Assembly: GCA_013399875.1 (NCBI GenBank)
Contig: VXAZ01008120.1
Span: 637,268-701,267 of the forward strand
Direction of reading: 5' to 3'
Source: Gymnorhina tibicen
Lineage: Eukaryota > Chordata > Aves > Passeriformes > Artamidae
Length of the DNA stretch: 64,000 bases
Shown piece by piece: positions 1 through 14,800 of the stretch (position 1 is the first letter of the stretch; every line of letters starts with the position of its first letter). The position numbers and the translations under genes are program-made. The notes under the pieces were generated by a model. It made no database searches. It was not told the origin of the DNA and was given only the letters and a program-made list of their open reading frames with translations.

Positions 1-3000
1 TTGCAATTTATTTTTAACTTGGGCCCACTGATTATTTTTAAAGTTAATGTAGTATTTGTTAAAGATGCTAAAGTGGCAGGCGAAGCATGGGCAATATACA
101 TCAAATTTGCTCACAGCCTGTCTTGCCAGTGCACTCCAGAGTCCTGTGGAACCTCGTTAGGAGAGAGCAGCTTGGTCAGTGTCTGTCCATTTGCTGCCTG
201 GCTGTTCTGGGGAGAGGGCTGATTGATGTGATTTGTGGCAGCTGCAGTGGTTGGTTTTGTGATGTGGAAGCTTGTCCATTAGGAGCTGGCCCAAGACCCA
301 GTAAACCCCTCCTCTCTCTCTTTTTTTCCATTGATTGCCAGCAGCCATCACATCATTACATGCATTTATAATGTCCTTGTCGAGACTTCACTGTGTGCAC
401 ATGGTTTAAATCAACAGCTTCCCAAATAGGGGGAGTAAAAGTACCAGAACTCCCTACCTGCCTCCAACAATGTGCTTGTAAACTTCAGGGACAGGGAGAA
501 AGAAAAATACAGCTCATGGAAAAGTGCCAGGAGGTTCTGAGTCTGCAGTTCACACTATGCTTTGGACAAAGACGTGAGTCTTGCATCATGGTTTAAATGT
601 GGTGAGGCTTAGGCTTCCACACAATTCTTCTGGAACAAATTTCACAGAACAGAAAATCACAGCAGCAGTGGGACCTAAGGCAGATTCTCAAAGCTGTTGT
701 TGTCCTACTAAGGCATTTGTCACGTTTGGTCCACTTGATGAATGGTGGCTGATAACTGATACCTAGAAGTGTGGAAGGAGATCATTGCAAGCCTGGAACA
801 TGGGTCTTATCTCCCTTTCTTTATTTAGGGAGTAGACTGCAGTAAACTTAACACACTTTCTGGAGTTTCCAAATAGTCTTCAGGGCTATCAGTCTTAGTA
901 AATGAGAGATCTGTGGAACTAAAGCATTGTACAAAACTGTCTTAAAGACAGCTCTGGCCAGGGTTTCGACTTGAAGATGAGAATCTTACACAAGTGTTAG
1001 GGAGCCATTTCCATGTTAATTCAATCCCAAAGAGCAAGCATTTATTCCAACAGCACAGTCTTCTGGTTTCCAGTTATACTCCCCCAAGAATCACCTAAAC
1101 AGTAACTCTACTCTGCATAAAATGGCAACACTTGAAATCTAGATTGAACTGACACTTCAACGAAATATTATTCAGCAGAGTTTTTTTTACACTGGGACAA
1201 ATAGAGTATGCAAGCTTGGTATATCTTTCCCTTCTTTGTTTTCTCTGACTCTGAGAGATCCGGTGCATCATAGAAAATGTTGCTTTCAAAGCATTCAGCC
1301 TGTCCTTGGCAGCCACCCAATTTGTGTGTCTTGAGAGATCCTTCTTCATGATATTTACATTTGATATTCTAATTGCAGTGGAGAAGACAGCGTTTGTTTG
1401 TACATTGCTGGGGTGAGAAGTAGAGAGTTTTTAATCATACAACTGGACAGCCTTTTTGCTAACAGGCTGTTTTCTAGTCTGGAAATTTTATAACCTACTT
1501 AGAAATAAGTGTCTCTTGGCTGAGGTTAAATAGCAGATGCATTTGTGATGTCTTTGATTATTCAAGTATTGCTACTTAAGTAGGTGAAATATAATTAAGA
1601 ATAATTGAAATTAATTAGTTTTGAATCTTCTTCGGTTTTACTGCTACCATAGTTGACAGCAGAATTTAGTCCTTGCAACCATCTAACCAGGAAATGGCTT
1701 TGCCTTGTCCACGTCTCAGTTTCATCATCTGTCAGATAAAGGGATGATTATGTTACTTTGAACTTCTGTTTGACAAAAAAATAAAATCCTTTTCTGTGAT
1801 CCAGTACCCCTTCCTTGCTTGTTGTGTTTATTTCCTTACTGGTTAATTCCTTGTTTAGCAACTTAACAATTGTAAAGACCCTTCCAGTGTGTTCACTGCT
1901 TGCAGGGACTGTCTCACTAGAAGGCGTCCTCTGGTAGGTAATGGAAGGAAGAGGAAATAAGATAAAGTAAAAAGTCAGACCATACTTGGTTCAGCATCCT
2001 GGTCACAGCCCAGCATGGTTGTGCTGGAATCCTGCTGATGGAATGTCCTGACATTATGGTGTTTATTTCTACCACAGCCCTGAAATGTAAACAGGACATT
2101 GTTGGATGTGCTAATTCAAGGGACTGGAAATGGCTGAGGATCCTGGAATATTGGACTATTGGTAGGACACAAGGAAGTGAATTTTACAGGAGGATTGGCA
2201 TATGGCACTAGCAGTGCATGGGACCACACGTCAGAGGAGGTGTTTTCAGGAAGGGTATGTGACGTATGTTTGTGAGGAGGAACAAAACATAGCAGGAATG
2301 CCAAAAGAAGTGCATCAAAATATGCAGAAACTTGCAGGACATTTGACATGTTAGGATGCTCTCTGCATCCCATACTAATGGGACGAAAGACAGAGAGTTT
2401 GCCTTCAGCTTGAAATAGATACAGAATAAATGGCAGGTTATCATTGTGGGATTTATTTTCCTCTGTACCTTATAACACAATGGTGAATTCACCTGAGGAA
2501 CAGGAAAGTAAGAGAGAGGTGGCCATGTTACAGCCCTTGCTCCAGCCCTAGAGCCCAGAGGGCATGGATGGGAAGTAGCACAGTCAGGGAAATGTTGGTT
2601 TAAGTGCTTTAATGCACTAGAAAGTTGACTGTGCTTCTCTTAGGCAGACCCAAATAAATGAATGGGTATTGAACTCCAGTCATGGCTCCCTCCTCCATGA
2701 ACTGGACATGGGCACATACCACTTGGATAGGATGGTGCCTGCTGAGCTGTGTTTGGGGAAGAGGGAGAGGAGCCATGACAAAGCTATCATCGTGTTCCGT
2801 GAGGCACCTGAGACTCGTGTTGCTGGAAAGAGGCTTGCACCCCACTTTTATCCTGTTAGAAGACTTGGACTCTTGCAAGGACCAGCTGCTAATGCCTCCT
2901 CTGTAGCACCACTTGTAGCAGTGAAGACAGAACTGTGTTGTAATGAATATAAAGGGGGTTCTTTATTGAAGTTGCTAAATGCATACAGACCCTGTAATTC

Positions 3001-3142
3001 ATGCTGGCACTCTGGCTTCCAGACTGGCTGCCTGGTGTTGCCACACAAGGTCTCCCTAAGTCTTGGTCTGGCGTCTGTAGCAACAAAAGGACTGACTAAA
3101 GAAAGACCCAAGTTTTCTGTGCTGTGAGTGTTGTTCACTGGG

Positions 3143-3157
3143 TTTTTTTTTTTTTTT
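3143..3157. repeat. Poly-T tract, 15 nt
   Basis: An uninterrupted run of 15 T follows CACTGGG. It could be the reverse complement of an old retroposed poly-A tail, but no recognisable element flanks it. Confidence 0.9.
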
Positions 3158-6100
3158 GTAATAACACACTCTGCTGGATGCATTTTGCAGCAAGGCATAT
3201 TTTTATGTCAGGTATCTTCCAACTGTTTTCATGAGCATCTTGCTAGCATGGTTGCCAGTGTTGATACCTTTTTACTGAAGTGCTTTGAGTCTCTTCTATG
3301 CTGCTTGGGCTGGGCTTCCATCCGGATCAGAAATTGGAAATTTATTACTTGGAACTGGTTTTTAAATGTGAAACTGACACCAGTTTCTTATTACTTACCA
3401 AGTCCTGAGGGCAGACTAACATTCCTGACGCTGCTGTAGGTGTTAATGGTTTCATCAACTCAAGAAGCACGGAGCCCTGAACTCTGCTCTTGGCAGCTAG
3501 TAAAGAAGGAAAACTGACTTTCAAATATTTTGTTTTTAAAGTTGTTGTGGTTTTTTTATGATGTTTACATTAGCAAACTGGAATTTGTGAAACAGACTTT
3601 TTTTTGTTGACTACTTAATTCTTAGAAATCAAATTGATAGTAAAGCCTCAGTAGGCTGCTGGAACTGGTCTTGCCAAGCACCTCTGAAGATGCAAAAGAA
3701 GAAGAATCTGTGAGTAGGCCTACTGTGGGTGCAGGCCTATGAGTTTCATTTACTTGGTATGTTTTCTCTGCCTCAAAGTAATCAGAAAGGATATTATTAT
3801 GCAGATACCAGGATTTTTTCTATATTGCTTTCAGTTGCATGCAAATAGCTCAAAAGCCTTGCTCCAAATCTGGAGAGATTCCAGGATGTGGTTTTTTGTT
3901 TTGTTTTTAGAATAGTTTCTGTCTTGTGCTGTGCAGGAAGATGGCATTGTGAGCAAGGATGAAGATTTAAAATCAGAATTAACTGGCATTACTCTGGGCT
4001 CTGCTGTGTACTTGCCGAATGATCTTAAGCAGACCATCATTTTCTTCTTACCTGTATTGTGATATCCTTGTATCCTGCCAGGTTGCCATGAGAAATAACT
4101 TCTTTTTTAAACTTGACTAACCCCTTTGATCCAAGAATGAACTGTATTTCAAGTGACCATTGTATATGTGACAGACTGCTGCAGAGGTCATAAATGGAAC
4201 ATTACGGAATTTAACGTTGATTAATCCCAGGTATTGATGGATGAGACTCAAAAGCTTATCCTGTAATTATTTATAGAGGTGCTTAAAAGGTGACTTGTTG
4301 ATCACTATTTATAATTAGCTATACAAAGAACATTTAGTGATAGGGTTTCCAATCTAGAAAAAGTAAGTCAGGGCCCAGACTCTGGGAATTGAAACTTGGC
4401 AGATGAAACAATTTCTAAAGTGAGAGGCAGTTTACTGAGAGTTGTGGTAGATTTTCTGCTGCTGGAAATCTTTAAATCAAATGAGATGCCTATTGAAAAG
4501 TTATATTCTACTTCAGGCAGGAATTAATTTATAGCAATCTTGTGGCTTGTGCTATGCATGAGGTCAGACTAGCTGATTGGAGCAACCCTTTCAGCTTTAT
4601 AGTTCATAAGATTTTTTTCATCAGGTTGGTGAGTGTAAGTCTCACTGAGGCCAGTGGAAGCCAAATAAACCTAAGGCCGGGGTTTTACACTGTCGCCTTT
4701 CACATCCTTCACACTTCCAGCCTGTATTCACTAGTTGCCCAGCTAACATACAGAAATATCCTCTTGTGTTGCTTTTATCTCCTTAGTGCTGCATGGTTAT
4801 CACTTAGCTTGCTACCATTCTGCAGTACTTTCCACGCACATCTTAAAATTGTGGGATGTTTCTTTTCTTGTTTTGTTTGTTCTCTTGAAATGGGATTTGA
4901 AAAGTGGTAGTCCGAGAAGATCTAAAAAGCAGCATATCAGGTTGTGGACACAACTGGACATTCCTGCTCTGCTATCCTTTTGGCAAGCACTGATACAGAG
5001 CATTCATTTGTATTTGTATTTACATGGTTTGAATTTTTCTCCCCAAGCACTGTAGCATTCAAAACTGCTCAGCAAAAGAAAGGATCCTTGGCTACTGAGT
5101 TGCTCCCCATGTTATGTCAAAGAGAGAGATTTGCTTTTAATTTCCCACCTGTATGTTGTGGCACAAGGCAATGAGCCCAGTGGGTCTTGTTTATTTTGTC
5201 TCCTGCTGTGTGCTGTGCTACCTGTTCAGAGTGGAGGACACAGCTCAGGGATAAAGCAGAACTTCCATGTCCTTGGCCAAACTAGCAGCTCAATTATTGC
5301 TGAAGGACTGTGGATGGTGGTAGCCTACAGGTGTTGGAGAGGACTTGGCTGTTTGAGCGACTGTTCTCAAAAGACAGATGATCTTAGTAAGTGATCTTAC
5401 TGACACTGGTGGTTGGACTTTCAAAAGAGCTCAGTATGCCTCATGCAAATTTCTTCCACTGAGATTTTCTCATTGAAAATGTCTGTTCTCAGAAGTGCCA
5501 AATTTTGAAGAAAACACAGATTTTCCCTAATGTTTCCACATTCTTATGAGAGCTGGATATTTCAAAATATGTGATAAATTATGCCAGAAACATGTATTTA
5601 TTTGTAACTGTTTCTTTCTCTTTTTTTAATGCCGTTGAATACTATGCAATCAATGGTGATAGATTTTCTAAATTCTTTTCTTTATTGTATTAATTTCCTT
5701 TTTTTTTTTCAGTAGAAGGGGAAAATATTGGTAAAAACAGAAATGTTTTTGGTTTTGCTTTTCTTTAAAAAAATACCTCAAAAGGCATCCCCAGTGTGAG
5801 AATAGCTTGCACTTGCTTTCAAAATTACTTTTTTTTTTTATTTTTTAAGACAATTCTATTTCCTTTTAACCAGGTCTGTTCAATAAGCTGCACTATTCTG
5901 GATATTTGCTTCCTGTTTTTCATTGAAATGAAAGCTGGATAGTTTTGTGAAAATCTGTTCTTGAGGCAAGAGCCAAAGTCTCTTTAAATTCTGATTATTG
6001 AAATTCAAGGATGTCTTGTGCACACTTGGCAGGTGAAGTTGAAGATTGTATGTATAATTCTCCTTTTGCAGGCAGCAGTGGTGAAGAGTGCTAGGCTGCA

Positions 6101-7522
6101 GAGCAGACTGATAAGTGCATTTAGAGAAAGGATTTCCTGCATGTCCTCTAAATAGTAAAATGTTCCTTTTATGGCATACAGTTGAACGGAAAAAGTATCA
6201 ACTAATTGAGATGTTCTCTTCAATTAATCCTCATTTTGAATTAATGCCTTGAAGGGCCACATATGCCTTGAAGAGGTCAGGCTAGCTGTCTTTGCAGGCA
6301 TCTCTGCAGACCAGCCTTTAGAATTGTTGTACTAAATTCTTCTTAGTCCTCGAAGAGTAACTCCATGAAACTTGGATGTGGCTGGATAAGCTCAGCTACT
6401 GCATGTGATAGGCCTGGCCCCAAGGGATGTTGGGCAATTTTGCTGGAAGTAATCTCACTCACAGCATCTCCTGGGTATAGTGCAGCAGGTGAGTGTCCTG
6501 AAGAGACCAAGCAGCTCTATGGTAAAGATTTCCTGAAGAGGGAGAATACCCGGCTCATAGCCCTTGGGGGCTGTGTTGTTTTTCTGGTGTAGGGTTGCAC
6601 ACAGTTCTAGTTTAGGACAACGCAAAATGTAAAGGTTGCTTTTGGTTTTCCCCTGGTTTTTTCAGTCTTCTGAGATAAAAATCAGGCCATCTTGAGGGGA
6701 AACCCTTCTGATTTTGAAACAGTGTGAAAAAGACCTCACCCAAGGACTCTGCTGGAGGCTTATCTGATGGATAATGTGTGCAGTGCAGGAGGGTGGCAAG
6801 TCAGGGCCAAGTGTACTCTCACTTGGCACATGATATTTTGATGAACAGGAGAGTGTGTTTGATTTCAGGATCTCATGGGGAGCAGCTTTATCTGTAGCAC
6901 TGGTGCATTAGCGTGGGAGTTAATAACCTTTCCTTCAGACCTGGCTGGGAGGAGGTGTGCAGTACCTGGTGTGCTTTGGGAGAGCCACAGGCAAGAGAAT
7001 GTAGTTAGAAAGTAGTACAGGATGGGGAGTGCGAAAGAGTGAAGATGAGCTGCTGGCTACTGGATAACTCTCACTTTCAGCATCATGGCTTCTCTAGCCA
7101 GGTTTTTGTGGAGACAGTCCCTGGGACATAAACTGTCAGATGTTTGGGGAGCTATATGCTGCAGAGCAGGAAATCATTCAAATTCCTTATCTTCCACACA
7201 ACAGGCTCAGGAGAAGTCCTGCCAAGACAGCTTGCACCAAGGCCTCAGGGAACAGGGCTTGACCTCTGAGAAAGGGGTTTTCTGGGGCTTTGCTTGCAAA
7301 AAATTGAATTCAACTACTTTCTAAGCATTTGCCCTGAAAAGCTTCTGAAGGACAAATACTAGGTGGTAGTGGTTAGCAGTCCTGCTGTGGCTAAAATCCC
7401 ATGTCATTCCCACAGAAATCAGTGGTCAAACATCTGCTGACTTCATTGCAAGCAGCTGAGACATATAAAGGCAAAAATTCTGTAAAGCCCTAAACTTCTG
7501 GATAATTCAAATCAAGCAGAAG

Positions 7523-7569
7523 ATTTTATTTTTTTGTTTGTTTTTGTTTTGTTTTGCTTTGTTTTGTTT
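7523..7569. repeat. T-rich (TTTTG)n tract
   Basis: A run of T interrupted by single G residues at about 5-bp spacing (TTTTG, TTTG and TTTGC variants), with no A within its main part. It is a low-complexity tract. Confidence 0.85.
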
Positions 7570-10500
7570 GGATCATCACCAGTTACAAAGACTTATTCTC
7601 AAGCAGGGGAGCAATAAGATTGTAGACTAGAATGTCCAGGGAATGTCTCGGAGCAAGCCAGGGCAACAGCAATGGCTATGACCTTACCTGGTATGGGAAC
7701 CAGTAGATGAACAAGTCCACTGTGTTTATCACTGTCACGGCCTGTGTTAATGCAGGGACAGCGTCTATGTTGTGGATAGGACTAGAACTGGGAAACAGTA
7801 GTTTGGTAACCTCAAGATTACCACTCAAGAGCTTTTCTTTAAGGCTGCTTCTACTTGTATTAAATTGTTTGGGGATTCACAACTTTTAATGTTCATGACA
7901 AAATTGTGCTGTCATTAATATTTCATTTCGAGAAAGGTTGGGGCAGTGCAGTAACAATTTGTGAAGACCTTCTACAAATATGAGGAGTCTTTTTTTTTGG
8001 CTGACTGACGTCCTGTCTGTGAATTTTTGTGCTCTGAGAACATATAATGAGTTTGCCTATGGGAAAATGTGCTGGTATTTTTATTTCTAACACATCTCTT
8101 CTATGCGTGGTTCTTTGTTCTGCAGCTTGTTCTTGTCTGTCATTAGCAGACACTGGCACAAGAGAGAATTTCTGCAATATTCTGTTGTCATGCAAGCAGT
8201 CTAGATCTGTACACAGGGGTAAATTCCCGTAACAATTACATAGAGCCTCAAATGTTGGTAAGAGGGCTTATCTGGGAAGAGGCCTTTTGAGAAATTTGAG
8301 AAATTCTTTGCTTCAGAAAGGTGCACTCTTTTCAGTGGTGCCCAGTGACAGAATGAGGCAATGAGCATAAATTGAAGCCATGGGAACTCCATCTGAACAC
8401 AAGGAACTTTTTTCCTTTGGAAGTGTCTGAACAGTGGTCCTGAGCAATTTGCCCTAGCTGACCGTGCTTGAGCAAGGAGATGGATTAGGCACTCTTGAGA
8501 GGCTCCTTTCAACTGCTGAGATCAGTGTTGCAGCATTTTCATAAGAACTGGCTACCCGCCTGACCCAGCCTTATCTCAAAAGGAGCAGCAGGAGTCATGA
8601 GTATGTATTGTTACATCTAGACTGTGAACCACTTCCTAGTGCTTTCCCTTTCCTCGGTTTCACAAGGTGTGTGGTGTGTGTCTCTTGGCTTTTGACCATG
8701 TGAAAGTTTTCAGCATGTGGCTTCTGGGGCCAGGAAGGTGGGTCTTCCTTCAAGAGGATTCCTGGTACTATGCATTGGTTCTAAGTGTCCTCTTTAATCC
8801 CTCTTGCAGATGGAAACTTTACCTTTTTCTTAAAGGGGATATTTTGACTGGTTATTTCACACTTTCCTTTTCTTCCTCTCCTTTTTTTCCCCTTCTACCA
8901 TTTGCTCAGATAAACGAGTTTATCTGCTTCTGAATGAAAGATGGATCATGGCTCACCCAGCTGCTACCCTGCTCCAAGAGTTGTTTGGTTTGCCTCTTAA
9001 AGAAAATCTCCTATCTTAAAGAAAACTTGTCAGATCTTTATTGTTAATTTGGAAGTTATTTCGTTTTAGTTTTAGAGTGTTTGCAAAGAAAAAACTCTCT
9101 TTATAAGTGTGCGAAAGAAGCATTGTTTCTTGAGAAAGACAGAGATAAATTTCCTTAAGTGAGGCTGAAGGCAATATTTTATCTTTCCTTCAACCTTTCC
9201 CTACCCTCCCCCAGCCCCATTTCTTCCATGTATTTCATAGAGATTGGCCTCTACTACCTGGTAAAAGAATGTGGACTTGGAAATTTTGATACCTTTCAGA
9301 CATGGACAGAATAAAATGTGTTGTTTGGGATTTTAATGTCCTGTTAATGGAAAAACATGGATTGAAGCATTGGAGCCTTGTGAGATGGGGCTCTGTGGGG
9401 GCTGTAATACTTGAAAGAACCCTGACTTTTTTCTCATCTAACTCAGGCTTTGAGGACTCTAAGATGCTCCAGCTATTCTGCTGAGATTACTTCAAAATTC
9501 TCAAGTTTCAATCCCACCAACTTTTGGACCCTACAAGCTAAAGCAGTTAGTCACCTTAGCAGCCTTGTACAGATTCCCTCCCCACTTGGGAGTACTTGGG
9601 AAACTGCACTGAGGAAGGAAGGTGGAACACAGCCAAGCAGGAGAGGATTCAGTACAGAGGGATGTACATACACATCATTATTCTTTTCTGCACTGGATAA
9701 ATTCTGTTTTCTTTAAGGAGTGCTGAGATGCAGGTGGTGTGGAAAGGGAAAAAGAGGCCTGGACCTTTGAGATGGACTTGTTTAAGGAAAATTTTAGCAC
9801 TGTGACCCTGGTGGGGTTGTGCATCCAAAATGCTGGAGGAGAGCCATAAAACAACCCGGCATAAAATAAACTTGCTGTACATGTTTTCATACTTACATCC
9901 CGAGCTACTTTTGGTGTGTTTATCAAAACATTGTGGGCTTTTGGGTCTGCCTGATGGTGGGAATGAGAACAAGGAAGTGAGAGAAATATATATATATAAA
10001 TATGGACTATAATAAAGCTTTGTTTTAAGCCCTCTATCTTTAAATCTCCTTACTGCAGTGCTTCCTTGGCTAGAAGAAGATAGGAAAGAAGTGTTGCAAA
10101 AACCTGTGCTCTCAATGTTGTAATAAAACTAGTGGAAGGCAATTTCTTCTATCTGAATGTTTTCAAGCTGGAATGCAAACCCTTTTGCTTATCTAGAGAG
10201 GACAGAGAGCTTGAACTAAGGTGCAATATTTTGCTACAATGGCAGTTAGTGAAGGTTGAAAGAGGGGGCAAGAATCTGGTCTGAGGCTGATTCATTATTT
10301 TCAGATAGTGAAGGAAGACTTGTAGAGAAGTTGTGTATTTTACTCTTTTAGAAGTGCATTGGGGGTGGTGTGTGTTTAGCTTTGAAAGCCTGGACACATT
10401 TACTGTGAAGAAATGCCTTTTACTGAAAACTAGGGATATGTCACCAAAAGAGTGAAAGAAGCTTAGAATTTTGACTCATATTTCAATAGCTGAAGTTAAA

Positions 10501-11816
10501 GTATATGCTCTACTATCCAAAAGTGCTATCCATTTTTAACATGGTTATTCATGAGTTACTTGTGAGACCTCAACCGACCAGCAGAATAGGAGGACATTGT
10601 TTTACTATTCACCAGTAGTCTGAGAGTGTGTTGGGTTAGGAATGCCTGTGTATTGTTTGTGGAGGGCTGATGCTAAACTTCTGATAAGGCTGTTGAGCAG
10701 CTCCTGAATGTTAGTGTGCTGGCATTATCTTACTTCCACGGGGTTGTCTCAGAAGTGATAGGCAGCTGAGAACCAAAGCTACAGCTAGTGAAGACAATCT
10801 ACAAATAGAAGGAAGAAAATAACATAAAATGTTTCTTTGAAGCCAACTAAGAGGCATGCAGAACAGTTGACATATCCCAACAACTCTTCCCTTCATGGAG
10901 GGGGAGGAAAATCTGTTTTCTCCTATGTGTCTTGTATTAGTTATCCCCTCCAGAGCCAGTGCTGCTTATCTACTACTGCTCTGTGACACACTGGAAACCC
11001 ACATCTAGGTCTTTTACTGGTGGTGGTGATGGGAGTGCAGAATGGAGAGAGCTGAAGGTTGTTGCAGAGCAACATGACGCTCAGCTCTGCACCCTGGCAC
11101 TGGCTGGTGCAGGTGCAGAAGCTCTGCTTGGGGCCGAGAGAGAGAAGCTTTGACTTTGTGCCCAGCTCTAGAGCAGCTTCTGCTTAGTGGTGCCAGAACC
11201 AGTGACAACTCTGCTCTCAATCCCTTTCTAATTTGGGGCAAACTGGTTGAGCAGTTACATAGAGCATGGAAAAGTACTCCTGGGTAAGGAAAATTTAAGG
11301 GAAACCATGGAGTACAGCTGAAACATAAAACTTCTACTGACTTATAGAATTCATTGCTTTTCTGAATCTCTAGTCAGGAGACTTTCAGAGTTAGGACTGA
11401 AGTTAAAAACTGGCCCCTACTGAAGTTTGTATATGTCTTGGAATATATCCCTCAGGAGCCAGGAAATGATGATTTAGATGCTCTGGATGCTTTGGATTGA
11501 CGTTGCTAAATTCAGCTCAAAAGGCCTTTGGAGGAAATAAAATATTTTGGGAGGCTAAAAAAAAATAAATCTCAGGTGCCCGTCTGGCACAATTTCAGCA
11601 AGGGCCATTTCACCAGAAATTAACTGAGTCTGAGTTCTGCTTGGAAGAGTCGATCTCTTGTTCTATGAGGTTATGTGTTTCCATCAGAATTAATAGGAGT
11701 CTGTTACACCCATGAAGAGGAAATGATATAGGGAGTGTATGTTGTTCACTCATCTGAGGAATGAAAGGCTCTTGTGAAGTCTCCATAACCTAATTTGAAT
11801 AGTATGTTCACCCTTT

Positions 11817-11859
11817 TTACTGCCTTGATAAGATGAAATTACTGCCTTGATAAGATGAA
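11817..11859. repeat. Tandem duplication of a 22-bp unit
   Basis: A unit beginning TTACTGCCTTGATAAGATGA occurs twice head to tail (11817-11838 and 11839-11859, the second matching for 21 bp). The copies are identical, which suggests a recent slippage or duplication event in otherwise unique sequence. Confidence 0.85.
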
Positions 11860-14800
11860 CAGATTTTTGAGTATGCCTTCCAAAGTCCTCCTGAAGAGAA
11901 GGATAAAATGCTTCCCTTTTTCTTTTTTTTCCTTTTACCCTTTTCTTTCTTTTTCTGCTGACTCTGCCTACATAAATATGATTTTTGGGGGATTCCCCAG
12001 CAAAAAAATTGTCTGAAATACTTTATTTTATACAATATAAACCCCTTAGTATCTGATAAAAAAAGAAAGAGATTTCCTCTGGAGTAACCTCAGCCTAAAT
12101 ATTTGAAGAACTGAGTACAAAGACATAAATCTATTTTCTTGACTGAACTATTGGCTCATTGACCCACTGGCATTACCTCCACACCAAGGTCCTTCCACAG
12201 CATGCGACTTGCTGTAGTACACCCACAGAGCACAGCATCCTTCCAGCTAGAAAGCTGATCTTTCCTCTTGCCTTTTGCTCTATATCCCCTGATAAGTGGT
12301 TTCCCCTCTCTTCAGTTATTTAGTAACTCAAGCTCAAATTTTTGTCCTTAGAGGCAGTCCCTCCAACTTAGAGAAATGCTTTTTTTGGGCCAGAGTCGTC
12401 GGTTAGAAGGCATAGAGAGAACTCATTTCCAAGACACTCTAAGTGTTGGTTTCTCTCTATCGAATGAGCAAGACAGAACTCCTTCTCTAGGTGAATCAAG
12501 TCACGGCATTAAAGTGGGGGTTTGGGGTTTTGTTTTGTTTTCCTCTGGATATCCTCTTTCATACAGATATTTCTGAGTTACTACGAAAATCACTCTTTAA
12601 AGGGCACTTCTATTATGACCAGCTTTCAGGGAAATGGATCACTTGGTGGGCACGTGCTGGAATCTGATGATTGTGAAGTGTTCACCATGTCATCAGAATA
12701 TTGCAGTTTAAGTGGAGGTGAACTCTTACTGTAGGAGTATTCTGGTAGATACAGGAAATGTGTCCCACAATATTGATATGGATATGAAATGTGCTGTGGG
12801 AATTAAGAAGAGTTAATGCTGCTGTTAGTAGGCCCTGTAGGAGATGAATTGTTTCCTTATCATGCATGACCTCCTAAAAATGTAGAAATTTTTTGCCTGT
12901 GTTTGAGATCTCAGCATGAACAGGATAGTGTAAGACCTTGTGGACTCACTCCTGTCTAAAGAACTGTTTTTTTCTTGCAAACAAAACAACGTTCCTTAAA
13001 ATTACTTCCCACACCAGCTCCCCTCTCTAGACATGCATTTCTTAATTTGTTTAATTCTGGGGTTATCCCAGTGGAGCTTTTTGTGATTAATAGCTGATGA
13101 CACTGTAAACCCAGGCATAAGAACATTTCCTGGGTAGCAGCCGTGCTTCTTACAGGCCATGTTTGAATGATGTTAGGGTACGGACAGAACAAGCACTAGG
13201 GAAGAGTTCACCCAGAAGAGTATCTCATTGATATGGACTCAGTGTTTGCTTTATACATCTGCTAGTTTATCTTTTCAGAGATTTGGAGATGGATACACTT
13301 CTCTGTACAATATTATCTGTTTTAAGCATTCACTACTGTAGTTGATAGACCCTTTGCTTGTAGTATGAATGACTGGGAGAAGGGGAGGAAGTAAAACATG
13401 AGGATTCCATGGTATTAGTACCATTTTCACCTTGTATTTACTGGTCCAACAGCCAGTAGCTAAAATTTAGTGATAAGCTGTCAGCTTGTGTGCAATTCAT
13501 TGGGATACATATAAAGTTTTTCTTCTTGGATTTGCCACCCAGACCAAATATATAGTTGGCCTTGATGTTTCAGAGCTTCTGACATTTTGCAGTTCCCTCT
13601 TACTTTGCTGGAAAATGTTTTATGAAAATTGAGATTGTTTCCTTGTTCAGATGGGTTTCTGGGCAGGAGAAGGGGCAAGTGCTGCTGCTTCTTGTTACTG
13701 GAAAGATTTTGGTACTGGTTGGCTGTGGCTCTTGTTCAGTTAGTAGAAAATGGGGATAACAGCAATTTCAGCCTTTCTTGCAGTGGGACATGTTCTTGCA
13801 TATGACCAGGGCAGCAGAGTCAAGATTTCAAGATTGTACAAGCCAATGTATGACTGCTTACTGTCTTTATTTTTATGTATTCCATCCATAAATTTAAGAT
13901 ATAAAATGAATGATAATTATTGATTTAAGTAAGTTTTAAATACACCCTTTCCAACGGGCGAGACTAAACAAGCTGTAGCAGGTGATGATTTGGATAAAAC
14001 CCTGTACAACCCATCAAATTAGTCAGTGCTGTACAAAATTAGAGACAACAAGCAGTGGTACTGGTACATGTTCTGCAAAGACGTACGTCACTGGACACAA
14101 AATATTTGCAGCCCTCAGGGGATAAACGTGTTCCTTCTCTGACAGAGGGTAGATTTCTCTGCTATTTGTATACAATGGGCCTTCATTTTGAATAATGTCT
14201 GAGGACTGTGAATCCAGATCAAGTGGTGGTTTAGAAGCAGGGTTGGTTGTTTTGTCAGATTTTTAGAGGTTTTTTCCAGTTGTGTGCAGCTGTGGTGGGG
14301 AGCTGAAGAAATCTTATACTGCAATCCGGTTTTCTGTGGACTGTGCTCCAGCTTTGTCAACAAGCTACAAGTAGGTTGGGCTCAGAAGCTGAAAGAACTT
14401 GCTGTATTTTCAGGCAGGCTGTTGACTTGTAGACACTTAGAAGTCCGGAGATGACTACCCAAACATTTGGTGCAGCTTCTCCGCAGTTTTCTTTGGGTAT
14501 CTGAGCATACATTTAAAAATGACCTGTCCTTGGGAAAGGACAGTGTGTTAGAGGTCACTTACAGTTCCAGGAAGTCTTCCCTAGATATACTTCAGAACGT
14601 AAACTTTTCTTGATCATGAGCCTTAAAGGGCCTTGATGTGGCCATGACCTCTTTCCATGAGAATCTGGGAGACTAGAGCTAGCTATTGGCAGTTCAAGGA
14701 TAGCAGGAGGGAGGGTTGACAGTTGGCACAGGCACCACAGCCTTGTGTACCAAGTGCTCTAGGCCACATGGGTAGGCATCGCTTTGTAGAGAAGAACCTC

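Noticed and set aside
2920..3060. LTR-like minus-strand segment with AATAAA and TG...CA-like ends
   Set aside because: Too short, with weak inverted ends and no promoter-like arrangement. The AATAAA alone is common in AT-rich DNA.
2669..3127. Longest open frame in the window (152 codons, plus strand)
   Set aside because: No recognisable domain or family, no splice or promoter context, overlapping frames on both strands, and a length expected occasionally by chance in 64 kb.
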